From Alkalihalobacterium elongatum (lineage in GTDB: Bacteria > Bacillota > Bacilli > Bacillales > Bacillaceae_F): a stretch of 64,000 nucleotides of DNA. Positions 9,787 through 18,251 of this stretch are shown one piece after another (the first letter of the stretch is position 1; every line of letters begins with the position of its first letter). The stretch covers positions 682,001 to 746,000 of the forward strand of contig NZ_WMKZ01000001.1 of NCBI RefSeq assembly GCF_019024285.1, written 5' to 3'. The notes below the pieces were generated by a model. It saw only the letters and a program-made list of their open reading frames with translations. It was not told the origin of the DNA and searched no databases. Made by a program: the position numbers and the translations under genes.

Positions 9787-10218
9787 TTATTGGATAATTA
9801 GTCGTCTTGTGTAAATATCGACAACAATACCTTCTGTCATTAATTCGTTTATTTTAAATTTAAGCTGATTTTCTAAGTTTCCTATCCCTTCTGAACCTGA
9901 AAGTTGGGATGATTTCATCCCTGCCAATTCACGAATAATAATATTTTCAATCTGAAAGTCACGTTTAGATATTTCCGAAAGTGCCCTTCTATTATCCACA
10001 TGAATTTTAAATTGAACTTTGGCAAATTCATTACTTAGTAACATCGTCGTTAATTCAGGGGTATCATAAGAATGTGCAATAATTTCATCAATTGTCGGTT
10101 CTCCAGATACCGTTTCATCATTAGATAAATAATTTATAAGTACTAATGTGACGACTCCAATTAATGTAAGAGAAACGAGGAGAATTATCATGATATTTAC
10201 TAATTTATTTTTAAACAA
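9787..10218 (-). CDS. fliL: FliL, stator-associated basal body protein
   Basis: 143 aa with one N-terminal membrane helix (about 8-30) and an extracytoplasmic FliL domain ending VDIYTRRLIIQ. FliL rings surround MotA/B stators and help motor output. The start is TTG directly after the swrD TGA, with GGAGGG upstream inside swrD, so the two genes are translationally coupled. Confidence 0.92.
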   Translation of the reverse strand: MFKNKLVNIMIILLVSLTLIGVVTLVLINYLSNDETVSGEPTIDEIIAHSYDTPELTTMLLSNEFAKVQFKIHVDNRRALSEISKRDFQIENIIIRELAGMKSSQLSGSEGIGNLENQLKFKINELMTEGIVVDIYTRRLIIQ

Positions 10219-10437
10219 TCAAGTGCCCTCCACATCTTTTTTACTAATAATTGAAGCAAGTCCAATCGTTCGATATAGTTCATTTATCATAAGCATAACA
10301 TCGTCAATTGACTCACGCACCACTATCTTTTTTCCATTGACAAGAGTAATGGTCGTGTCAGGAAAAGCCTCAACTTGTTCTATCAGTAATGCATTTAATA
10401 AAAAAGTACTATTATTTAACCTGGTTAACTTAATCAT
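10219..10437 (-). CDS. swrD: SwrD (YlzI/FlbD family), motor power protein
   Basis: 72 aa, FlbD family. MIKLTRLN at the start and [25 protein letters not shown] are the conserved core. In B. subtilis SwrD raises flagellar motor torque and is needed for swarming. The product and its position between flgE and fliL are clear. Oddly, no Shine-Dalgarno sequence precedes this ATG; the strong AGGAGGG lies about 75 bases upstream, before a 21-codon ORF whose stop overlaps this start. Confidence 0.9.
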   Translation of the reverse strand: MIKLTRLNNSTFLLNALLIEQVEAFPDTTITLVNGKKIVVRESIDDVMLMINELYRTIGLASIISKKDVEGT

Positions 10438-10495
10438 AGTAACAATTTAGAGACTGGTACTTTAGTAGCATAAAATAACTGTTACTTAAAAACAC
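10430..10495 (-). CDS. Putative 21-codon leader ORF coupled to swrD
   Basis: GTG-initiated ORF nine bases downstream of AGGAGG. It ends TAA eight bases inside swrD in another frame, the geometry expected for translational coupling. The peptide is rich in Leu, Tyr and Ser and resembles nothing I know. A 10-bp stem-loop (10438-10486, one G-U pair) lies within it, its 3' arm ending immediately before the swrD ATG. The alternative is that the SD serves swrD directly across the folded hairpin, though the residual distance of about 17 nt is long. Confidence 0.35.
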   Translation of the reverse strand: MFLSNSYFMLLKYQSLNCYYD

Positions 10496-10534
10496 TAGCC
10501 TCGCCCTCCTAATTAATGTTTACTGCTTGAAAAC

Positions 10535-11974
10535 TTAACGTTTTAAATTAACGAGTTCTTGTAAGATTTCATCAGAAGTCGTTATAATTCTCGTATTTGC
10601 TTGGAATCCACGTTGAGCTACGATCATTTCAGTAAATTCTTCTGAAATATCAACGTTAGACATTTCTAATGAACTCCCCATAAGCAATCCACGGCCCTCT
10701 CCAGGAACACCAATGTTAGGTTGTCCAGAATTGTTAGAGGCATGATATGTGTTACTTCCTGCTTTACTTAAACCGCCTGGGTTATTAAATGTCGCTAGAG
10801 CAAGTTGTCCAAGCAGTTGAACTCTACCGTTGGAGTAAACACCAATAATTTCACCAGATTGTCCAATGTTAAAACTATCTAAAAATCCATCGATATTACC
10901 TGATACTTGGTCAACATCAGCAGTGCTTGGACTTGAGAACTGAGTGAATCTTGAGAAGTCAAAAGTTAGCTGAAGATCCTCAGCCCCGTTGAAATCCCCT
11001 GGTCCTAATGGTCGAGTATTTAGGTTTAAAGTTAGATTAACTTCTTTCATAGAGTTACTATTATTCGCATTTGGGTTATCTTGAATGATAGCACCGTTTG
11101 AACCAAACTTGATGTAGTCATCCGTTAACCCTGGAAACGGAGTGTTTGTACTAGTTAACCTTTCATATGTGAAAAATGGCTGCCCAGTTAATGGATCCTT
11201 AAGATGTTCTCTTGTATTAAGATCAATAGAAGGTCTGACTATTCCAACTGTCCATTCCCCAGTAGCTGTTTTTTGAAATGCTAATTTTACATCATGAGTA
11301 GCACCAAGAGAATCTACAACTTTATGAGTAATCATAAATCCACTTTTCATAGCATCATTAATTTGTTGTTGTGTTAATCGATTAGTATTGTTAACTAATG
11401 CGGTACCACCTTTTTCACTTCCAACAGGTGGTAAATCTGCATTAAAATTACCTTTATACGATATATTTGTCGTCGCTTCTGGTGCCATTTGACTTCCCGC
11501 TTGAATTCTAAGAGGCTGTATTTGTGTGTAATCAATTTGGTTTGCTGTACCAGCTTGTAAACCGTATCCCATTACACGAAGGCCATCACCATTAACAAGT
11601 GTCCCATTTTGGTCTAAGTAAAAATTCCCAGCTCGTGTATACGAATTAAAATTACCATTATTCACTACAAAGAAGCCATCACCTGAAACAGCTACATCTA
11701 GAGAACGTCCTGTAGTTTGCATACTTCCTTGTGTATGAACGGTATCAATCGTTGCAATAGTTCCACCTAGACCAACTTGCATAGGGTTTGTTCCACCTCG
11801 ATTAGCTGTGGGGGTACTTGCACCACGCATTTGTTGACTCATCATATCTTGAAATGTTGTACGCCCTTTTTTATACCCAAACGTATTTACATTTGCAATA
11901 TTATTTCCTATTACATCTAGCTTTGTTTGAAAGTTTTTTAAACCACCAATACTGGAATACATTGAACGTAACAT
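10535..11974 (-). CDS. flgE: FlgE, flagellar hook protein (enlarged)
   Basis: 479 aa from an ATG with AAAGGGG seven bases upstream; a longer in-frame start 36 nt upstream lacks a ribosome site. The N-terminus (MLRSMYSSIGGLKNFQTKLDV, NNIANVNTFGYKKGR) and C-terminus (EMSNVDISEEFTEMIVAQRGFQ, LQELVNLK) are the conserved rod-forming ends. B. subtilis FlgE is about 264 aa, so the middle (roughly residues 165-385) is an extra surface domain of about 215 residues, as in larger hook proteins. It polymerises into the hook joining rod and filament. Confidence 0.94.
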   Translation of the reverse strand: MLRSMYSSIGGLKNFQTKLDVIGNNIANVNTFGYKKGRTTFQDMMSQQMRGASTPTANRGGTNPMQVGLGGTIATIDTVHTQGSMQTTGRSLDVAVSGDGFFVVNNGNFNSYTRAGNFYLDQNGTLVNGDGLRVMGYGLQAGTANQIDYTQIQPLRIQAGSQMAPEATTNISYKGNFNADLPPVGSEKGGTALVNNTNRLTQQQINDAMKSGFMITHKVVDSLGATHDVKLAFQKTATGEWTVGIVRPSIDLNTREHLKDPLTGQPFFTYERLTSTNTPFPGLTDDYIKFGSNGAIIQDNPNANNSNSMKEVNLTLNLNTRPLGPGDFNGAEDLQLTFDFSRFTQFSSPSTADVDQVSGNIDGFLDSFNIGQSGEIIGVYSNGRVQLLGQLALATFNNPGGLSKAGSNTYHASNNSGQPNIGVPGEGRGLLMGSSLEMSNVDISEEFTEMIVAQRGFQANTRIITTSDEILQELVNLKR

Positions 11975-12061
11975 GTAGATTTCCCCTTTATTTTTCAGAT
12001 CATAGTTCACTGATTGCTTCTATCATTCCACAACCATAGGCTTCCATTTCGGTCCAGCCCA

Positions 12062-12442
12062 CTAATCAATAAGAATCGTTCCATTAATATTCGTAAAAAT
12101 TTGCTTACCCGCTTCCGTTCTGTCTAACGCAGTAATAACAGTTTTGTTTTTCGTACTGACAACAAGTGCAGCATTATTCAAGATAACTAACGAGTCTTGC
12201 ACACCTTTTAATTTTGCTTCTTTTAGCTTATTTTCAATGACTTTCCATTGGTTATTTTCTATGGATATTCCTCGTTCTTCCATTCGCTTTTCAGCATGTT
12301 TACTAAGCTTAATTCCTTCACTGCTATTAATCTCTGTTTCTAATATATTTTGAAAATTTCCTTGCCTTATTTGTTGTGCCGTTTTATTTGTAGTTGTGGT
12401 TAGCGGCCTTCCCAATTGGTGTGAATATATATGAGGGTTCAT
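12062..12442 (-). CDS. Flagellar operon protein, TIGR02530-like
   Basis: 126 aa soluble protein, conserved among flagellated Firmicutes between flgD and flgE but without a settled function. The segment KLSKHAEKRMEERGI followed by a predicted beta-rich ALVVSTKNKTVITALDR region is what I recognise. The family assignment is from memory. Position, strand and tight spacing (11 nt from flgD) support a role in hook building or its export. A GGAGGTGA site precedes the ATG. Confidence 0.75.
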   Translation of the reverse strand: MNPHIYSHQLGRPLTTTTNKTAQQIRQGNFQNILETEINSSEGIKLSKHAEKRMEERGISIENNQWKVIENKLKEAKLKGVQDSLVILNNAALVVSTKNKTVITALDRTEAGKQIFTNINGTILID

Positions 12443-12453
12443 TAGTTCACCTC

Positions 12454-12909
12454 CTATTCACTTTTTTCTTTAGCACCTGCAGAAATTTGTTTAATTTGGT
12501 CAACCAATATCCAATTACCGTTTTCTAATTGCACCGAGACTTGCCCATCACGTTGACGAACAGCTTTTACGGTATTTGTCTCTAGATCACGATCTGAAAT
12601 TGAACCTTCTTTTTGCCACAGTATTTCCTTACCAATGAGATGACTATTTTGTACAAGTTTATTTTCTGTTTGTGAAGCAATAAATTTCTCAAGCGTTTTA
12701 TTCATATTAGTCATTTGTTCAAGTGATGAGAATTGTGCCATCTGCGAAATAAACTCCCGGTCGTCCATTGGATTCGTTGGATCTTGGTTTTGTAACTGGG
12801 TAATTAATATTTTTAGAAAATCGTCTTTTCCTAATGCTCCTTCTCCCGTTTTCTTAACATCACGAGGTCGATTTTCAAAAAAAAGACTTGGGTCTACTGT
12901 ATTATTCAT
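12454..12909 (-). CDS. flgD: FlgD, hook-capping scaffold protein
   Basis: 151 aa from the ATG after AGGTG; a GTG three codons upstream lacks a site. The conserved [23 protein letters not shown] and [18 protein letters not shown] segments mark the FlgD N-terminal domain, and the rest is a short variable region. The cap at the hook tip guides FlgE assembly and is later removed. The start overlaps nothing but follows the fliK stop by nine bases. Confidence 0.93.
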   Translation of the reverse strand: MNNTVDPSLFFENRPRDVKKTGEGALGKDDFLKILITQLQNQDPTNPMDDREFISQMAQFSSLEQMTNMNKTLEKFIASQTENKLVQNSHLIGKEILWQKEGSISDRDLETNTVKAVRQRDGQVSVQLENGNWILVDQIKQISAGAKEKSE

Positions 12910-12918
12910 ACTCAACAC

Positions 12919-14088
12919 CTAAACTTTCTCGTTAATCGTTAGTTCTTCTAAAACTTGTGAGAATGTTTCTCTTTCTCTTTCATTATCTTCATCCTGTTTA
13001 TCCCGCTGCTCTCGATCGTCGTCTCTACCTTTGCCGTCCTTATTTAAATTACCAGGTGATTGCTGATGTGCAATTTCAATCCGTTCTACATTTATTTGCT
13101 GTTGTGAAAAGCCATTCCTTAATTGTTGAATTTGAGATTCAATTAACTCTCGTGCAGTACTCGTAGTTGCTAGAATACGAGCTGTAATTACGCCATTCAT
13201 TTGGGAGAGGCGAATATCCAACCTTCCTAGATGCTCTGGAAAAAATCTAATCGAGATTTGTGAGCCATTATTTAAGTTCTTTAATACACCACGACCCAAT
13301 AGCTCTTGAAACTGGCGGACAAATTGACGTTGTTCTGCTTCTTTACTCGTTTGTTCTCCAATATGTAACACTAACTGTTGAACACGAGACATATTCTGTA
13401 AATCTGTATTTAGATTAACACTTTGCTGTCCTTCATAATTCCGCTCACTGACTCCTACTCTCTGCATGACCGATTGGAGGATTTGGTTATGATTGCGTTG
13501 TTCTTCTTTTTGTAGAGATGCGATTAATTGTCGTAACAAATCACTTTGACTTTTATGATTGCTTATAATATCGTTTTGTTTTAACAAATTTTCAAGATGT
13601 CTCATAAATTGATTAAACTCTTGAGCAGTTGATAACAACTGATCAGATGTTAATCGGTTTATAACTATTAGTAATGCGAGCATGTTGGCAGGTTTATTAA
13701 CTTCTTGAACAGATTGTAAAAGCGCTTCTATCGGGAGGCCACTCTGAAAAATACTTTCAACCTCTAACTTTAGGTGTTCTGGTAATAATGCTAATAAGTC
13801 TACTACATCTTTATCATTCAGTTTTTCTTTTGTTAAATATCCCTCATCCATTGGAAGTAATCCAGCTAACTTTTGTAAATGAGTTAATAGTTTAGCTTCA
13901 TCTATGCGTTGATCATCCGATAACGTATTTCTAGTATAAGTACTTGTTTCTTTTGTTACTCCCCAATCAGAGGAAGCACTTCCTAGTAAATTAGCAAAAG
14001 AAGATTTTTTACTTAACAAACTTTTCTTTTGCTGTGGCCCATTTACTATATTATTTTGATTTGGGTTTCCAACTCCTACTATGTTCAA
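12919..14088 (-). CDS. fliK: FliK, hook-length control protein
   Basis: 389 aa starting at TTG seven bases after a perfect AGGAGG; six upstream codons are unlikely to be translated. It is low in conserved sequence, with long Gln/Leu-rich helices, and its C-terminal domain (about 265-345) carries the FliK core ISIRFFPEHLGRLDIRLSQM. FliK measures hook length and triggers the FlhB switch. It ends in a charged, disordered tail. Its position between ylxF and flgD is canonical. Confidence 0.92.
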   Translation of the reverse strand: MNIVGVGNPNQNNIVNGPQQKKSLLSKKSSFANLLGSASSDWGVTKETSTYTRNTLSDDQRIDEAKLLTHLQKLAGLLPMDEGYLTKEKLNDKDVVDLLALLPEHLKLEVESIFQSGLPIEALLQSVQEVNKPANMLALLIVINRLTSDQLLSTAQEFNQFMRHLENLLKQNDIISNHKSQSDLLRQLIASLQKEEQRNHNQILQSVMQRVGVSERNYEGQQSVNLNTDLQNMSRVQQLVLHIGEQTSKEAEQRQFVRQFQELLGRGVLKNLNNGSQISIRFFPEHLGRLDIRLSQMNGVITARILATTSTARELIESQIQQLRNGFSQQQINVERIEIAHQQSPGNLNKDGKGRDDDREQRDKQDEDNERERETFSQVLEELTINEKV

Positions 14089-14110
14089 CCTTTCACCTCC
14101 TTTCAACCCT

Positions 14111-14668
14111 TTATTGATTTGCTAGCTTGGACATTAATTCCGCTGCTCTTTCTGGTTCCATTTTTGCCAGTATCCCAGCTCTAGCCTGTGTAGAAATTTG
14201 TGAGATATGAAGTAGGGCTTCTGATGTAGGGAGTTCAGACAATATTTTGGCTGCGTTCTTCGTTGACATCGCTTCGTAAGTTTTTGCTATTTCCTTTAAA
14301 TCATGTCTAACTTCAGCAACTGATTCTTCTTGTACCTCTACTTGCTGCTCTAACAATGCCGTTTCATTTTTAAGCTTTAGTATCTCTTCCTCTTTTTGAT
14401 TTAGCTCTCGTTCTAAGCGGTCTATTTGCGCTTGCTGATTAGCTATTGTTTCATTTAAATCCTCGATATTAATTTCTTCTTCTGCTTCTTTTTCAGTAAA
14501 ATATTCTCCTATTAAAGGAAGATTTCCGCCAACCTCTTTAGCTTTATCTTTCAAGTCAACTCCAAGAAAAATTAGAATTACTGCAAATAATATAATGGCA
14601 AAGATGGTTGGAATGAAAATGACAAAGAAGAACCACTGAATTTTACTGTACTCTTTTTCATTACTCAT
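14111..14668 (-). CDS. ylxF: YlxF, MotE/MgtE-N-like flagellar protein
   Basis: 185 aa from the ATG six bases after AGGTGA. One transmembrane helix lies near residues 13-35, then a coiled coil (about 65-125) rich in Glu/Lys/Gln, and a C-terminal MgtE-N-like fold (KNAAKILSELPTSEALLHISQI, EPERAAELMSKLA). Similar proteins act as flagellar assembly or stator-associated chaperones. Its function in Bacillus is not settled; the name rests on position between fliJ and fliK plus architecture. Confidence 0.82.
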   Translation of the reverse strand: MSNEKEYSKIQWFFFVIFIPTIFAIILFAVILIFLGVDLKDKAKEVGGNLPLIGEYFTEKEAEEEINIEDLNETIANQQAQIDRLERELNQKEEEILKLKNETALLEQQVEVQEESVAEVRHDLKEIAKTYEAMSTKNAAKILSELPTSEALLHISQISTQARAGILAKMEPERAAELMSKLANQ

Positions 14669-14682
14669 GAGCTTCACCTATT

Positions 14683-15120
14683 TTAGCGGTTTACATATAA
14701 CTGTAAAGAAATTTCGTCCATCCGCATATTGTCTAACTTTTTTTGTTCTTCTATATACTCTTGATACTTAAGTTCTTTCATTTTTTCATATTTTCTTAAC
14801 TCTATTGAGGCATTAACTAACTCTTTTTGTTTTTGATACATGAGATTTCGAGCCAAGTTTGTCGATTGTTGCTGTTTTTCAATATCAACATTTAACCGCA
14901 TTAAGATGGTTTGGTGTTGTTGAAGTTGATGAACTGGAATTCCTTCATTCATCTGCTGTTGACAACCTGCTTCTAAATCCTCTTTTTTCTTTAAGAGATC
15001 GTATAGTCTTGTTGCGGTATCTTCAAATTCTCTTGTGGCCTTACTATATTCATTTTCTGATGCTTGTTTTTCATTTTCTTTTATTTCTAGTACTTTTTGG
15101 AGAGTATAGCGAAATGACAT
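14683..15120 (-). CDS. fliJ: FliJ, export chaperone and ATPase stalk
   Basis: 145 aa, almost wholly alpha-helical coiled coil as expected for FliJ, which sits in the FliI hexamer and contacts FlhA. The N-terminus MSFRYTLQKVLEIKENEK is typical. It is 3 nt downstream of fliI. Confidence 0.92.
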   Translation of the reverse strand: MSFRYTLQKVLEIKENEKQASENEYSKATREFEDTATRLYDLLKKKEDLEAGCQQQMNEGIPVHQLQQHQTILMRLNVDIEKQQQSTNLARNLMYQKQKELVNASIELRKYEKMKELKYQEYIEEQKKLDNMRMDEISLQLYVNR

Positions 15121-15123
15121 TCA

Positions 15124-16440
15124 TTATTCACCTTTCCCAAACTGATCGTGTAACAACTTTACAGCCTCATCCAGATTACTTTGTTCGTTAATATCTTGCT
15201 TTAAAAAAGAGATGATGCCTGGAAACGTTTGTATCGCTAGATCAACTTCTCTTGATGAACCTCGCTTATAAGCACCAATATTTATTAAATCTTCCGATTC
15301 ATAATAGGTTGATAATAGTTTTCTCACCCTATCTGCTGCTAGCCGATGATGCTGTGGAACAATATCATGCATAACACGGCTAACACTCTTTAATATATTA
15401 ATGGCTGGAAATTGGCCTTTATTTGCCAACTTTCTATCTAGTACAAAATGTCCGTCTAATATACCTCGCACGGCATCAGAGATCGGCTCATTCAAATCAT
15501 CCCCGTCCACTAGTACTGTATAGAATGCAGTGATTGAACCTTTTACACTAGTACCAGACCGCTCTAAGAGTCTAGGTAACATCGCAAACACTGATGGTGT
15601 ATATCCTTTTGTCGTCGGAGGTTCCCCGACGGCTAACCCTATCTCCCTTTGCGCCATTGCAAAACGAGTAACAGAATCCATCATTAAGTTAACGTTCATT
15701 CCTTGGTTACGGAAATACTCTGCAATAGCTGTTGCTGTCAATGCTCCTTTAACTCTCATTAAAGCGGGTTGGTCCGAGGTGGCAACAACTAAAATACTAT
15801 TCTTTAGACCAGCTTCCCCCAAGTCACGTTCTATAAAATCTTTTACTTCTCGTCCACGTTCGCCAATTAATGCAATGACATTTAAATCAGCATCAGAGTT
15901 TTTAATAATCATTGATAAAAGCGTACTCTTGCCGACCCCACTCCCTGCGAAAATTCCAATTCGTTGACCTTTACCAACAGTTAATAAGCTATCTATAGCT
16001 CTTATTCCTATACTCATAGGTTCAGTAATTCTAGGTCTATCTAAAGGGTTTGGAGGGGAGTTATCAGTTGGAAATGAAGACAAACCATCTGGTAATTTTG
16101 AGTGGTCTAAAGGTTGTCCACATCCATCAATAACTTTACCTATTAAACCTAATCCAACTTTAACTTCTAAAGGGTGGCTAGTTGCTTCTACAAGGCTACC
16201 TGGAGATATTTCACCTGTACCATTTATCGGCATGAGTAGAACATGTTCTTCTCGAAAGCCGACAACTTCAGCCATCACCTTGGACTTTTGACTTTTCCCA
16301 ATATGGATATAACAAAGGTCCCCAATTGAAGCTTGTGGTCCTTTTGACTCAATCATTAAACCGACAACCCTAGTCACTTTTCCATACCATTTGTACGAAT
16401 TTAGATGGGGAACAACATTAATTAAATCATGTGCTTGCAT
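15124..16440 (-). CDS. fliI: FliI, flagellar export ATPase
   Basis: 438 aa F1-beta-like ATPase. The Walker A AGSGVGKST is at 165-173, and the ALIGERGREVKDF, LMMDSVTRFAMAQREIGLA and ILDGHFVLDRKLA segments are all present and intact. It energises or gates flagellar type III export with FliH and FliJ. It overlaps fliH by 14 nt, and the ribosome site is AGGGGAAG. Confidence 0.97.
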   Translation of the reverse strand: MQAHDLINVVPHLNSYKWYGKVTRVVGLMIESKGPQASIGDLCYIHIGKSQKSKVMAEVVGFREEHVLLMPINGTGEISPGSLVEATSHPLEVKVGLGLIGKVIDGCGQPLDHSKLPDGLSSFPTDNSPPNPLDRPRITEPMSIGIRAIDSLLTVGKGQRIGIFAGSGVGKSTLLSMIIKNSDADLNVIALIGERGREVKDFIERDLGEAGLKNSILVVATSDQPALMRVKGALTATAIAEYFRNQGMNVNLMMDSVTRFAMAQREIGLAVGEPPTTKGYTPSVFAMLPRLLERSGTSVKGSITAFYTVLVDGDDLNEPISDAVRGILDGHFVLDRKLANKGQFPAINILKSVSRVMHDIVPQHHRLAADRVRKLLSTYYESEDLINIGAYKRGSSREVDLAIQTFPGIISFLKQDINEQSNLDEAVKLLHDQFGKGE

Positions 16441-17230
16441 GCTTCCCCTCCTTTAGTTTTATATTTAGGACCTTTTTAAGTTCAGTTAATTGGCTGTCTA
16501 TGTTCGCGTCAATTCGGCCAAATGGTGTTTCAATGACACAATCATGTTCTTTTAATTGAGAGTCTGCATAAATAAATAACTGTTCAGTATGACTTAACAA
16601 ACTAACTAATTCATTTTTGTGCTGCACAGTACGTTCAAACCAATGAGGGTGAACATATACTTTTACTTCAGCTTGATCTCTAACTTCAAGAACAGCTTGT
16701 TGTACTACATTTATCCATGCTTCATCTTCCGTTTTTACTGTATTGCCAATAATTTTTTTTGAAATAGCAAAAGCTAATTCAATAATGGTAGGTTGAGCTT
16801 GCTCAACAGTTTTTATATATTCCTTTTTCGAAGCCTCTACAAGATTATTAACTTGTGCTATCACTTGTGTATACTGTTGTTTTCCAGCCTCCAAACCTTG
16901 TTGATACCCAAGGTCATACCCTTGTTGTTTAGCCTCTTCTTTTAATTGATCCAGTTCGTTATTTACAAATTGCCTTTCTTGTTCTAACTGTTTTCGTATC
17001 TCAAGCGCAGCACTTTCGGCTTGTTCCATAATAAATTTTGCTTGTTGTTCAGCTTCTTGTAATAATTGTTTAATTTCATCTTCATTTCCAACAAAACTGC
17101 CATCAGCACTTTCCTTTTTTTCAGTTATGAATTCTTCGTTTAAAGTATTAAACTTAAGTTTTTTAATGGATATCGTTTTGGATCCACTGTTTTCAGCTTT
17201 TGCATATGTCGATTTGATGATTTTAGACAA
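16427..17230 (-). CDS. fliH: FliH, regulator of the export ATPase
   Basis: About 267 aa if translated from TTG (LSKIIKS) nine bases after GGAGGAG; an upstream TTG would give 276 aa but lacks a site. A charged N-terminus is followed by a long coiled coil (about 55-135) and a C-terminal FliH/HrpE-like domain (ELAFAISKKIIGN, VKVYVHPHWFERT). FliH dimers hold FliI and link it to the C-ring. The start lies inside the 3' end of fliG, indicating coupling. Confidence 0.9.
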   Translation of the reverse strand: MSKIIKSTYAKAENSGSKTISIKKLKFNTLNEEFITEKKESADGSFVGNEDEIKQLLQEAEQQAKFIMEQAESAALEIRKQLEQERQFVNNELDQLKEEAKQQGYDLGYQQGLEAGKQQYTQVIAQVNNLVEASKKEYIKTVEQAQPTIIELAFAISKKIIGNTVKTEDEAWINVVQQAVLEVRDQAEVKVYVHPHWFERTVQHKNELVSLLSHTEQLFIYADSQLKEHDCVIETPFGRIDANIDSQLTELKKVLNIKLKEGKHAST

Positions 17231-18239
17231 TAATATCATCTCCTCCGCCACGTGCAATTACAATTTCACCAGCTTCTTCAAGACGGCGAATTACCGCAAC
17301 AATGCGTGATTGAGCTTCTTCTACATCACGCAAGCGTACAGGACCCATAAACTCCATTTCCTCTTTAAATGTGTCAGCCATACGCTGAGACATATTTGTA
17401 AAGACAATTTCTTTAACTTCATCGCTTGCAACTTTAAGTGCCAATTGTAAATCTTCGTTTTCAACATCACGAATAACACGCTGGATCGAGCGATTGTCAA
17501 GAGTAACGATATCTTCAAAAACAAACATTCTCTTTTTAATTTCTTCAGCTAGTTCTGGATCTTGAATTTCAAGTGCATCGAGAATAGTACGCTCTGTACT
17601 CCTATCCACGCTATTAAGTACTTCAACAACTGCTTCAATACCACCAGCATCTGAAAAGTCTTGGGTCACAGTCGCCGATAACTTCTGTTCTAAAATACTC
17701 TCAACTTGATTTACAATTTCAGGTGATGTGCTGTCCATAAGAGCAATACGTTTAGCTACATCGGCTTGAACCTCTTGAGGAAGTTCAGATAATATTTGAG
17801 CAGCTTGTACTGGCTCTAAGTAAGATAATATTAGAGCTATCGTTTGTGGATGCTCATTTTGAATAAAATTTAAAATTTGCGAAGGATCTGCTTTTCTTGC
17901 AAAATCAAAGGGCCGTACTTGTAAGGTAGAAGTAAGACGATTAATAATTTCCATTGCCTCTGCTTCCCCTAACGCTTTTTCTAAGACACTTTTTGCATAA
18001 CCAATACCACCTTGAGCAATATAATCTTGAGCTATCGCTAATTGGTGAAATTGATTTAAAATATCTTCTTTTAATGAGCTATCAACTTTACGTACATTTG
18101 CAATTTCTAGCGTTAATTTCTCTATTTCTTCTTCTGTTAAATGTTTATAAACCTGTGCCGATACATCGGGGCCAAGGGAAATGAGGAGAGTAGCTGCTTT
18201 TTGACGTCCTGTTAAACTTCCTTTTTTTGTCACACTCAT
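17223..18239 (-). CDS. fliG: FliG, motor switch and torque protein
   Basis: 338 aa, standard size. The N-terminal LTGRQKAATLLISLGPD, the EHPQTIALILSYLEP armadillo core and the C-terminal torque helix (SIQRVIRDVENEDLQLALK) with its charged residues are all present. It binds the MS ring through FliF and interacts with MotA. An AGGAGG site precedes the ATG. It overlaps fliH. Confidence 0.97.
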   Translation of the reverse strand: MSVTKKGSLTGRQKAATLLISLGPDVSAQVYKHLTEEEIEKLTLEIANVRKVDSSLKEDILNQFHQLAIAQDYIAQGGIGYAKSVLEKALGEAEAMEIINRLTSTLQVRPFDFARKADPSQILNFIQNEHPQTIALILSYLEPVQAAQILSELPQEVQADVAKRIALMDSTSPEIVNQVESILEQKLSATVTQDFSDAGGIEAVVEVLNSVDRSTERTILDALEIQDPELAEEIKKRMFVFEDIVTLDNRSIQRVIRDVENEDLQLALKVASDEVKEIVFTNMSQRMADTFKEEMEFMGPVRLRDVEEAQSRIVAVIRRLEEAGEIVIARGGGDDIIV

Positions 18240-18251
18240 CCAATCAACCTC

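Noticed and set aside
11975-12010. Upstream start for flgE adding 12 residues
   Set aside because: No ribosome site; AAAGGGG lies within it just before the conserved MLRS start.
15530-15967. 145-codon plus-strand ORF antisense to fliI
   Set aside because: Shadow of fliI in the opposite strand; no ribosome site or promoter.
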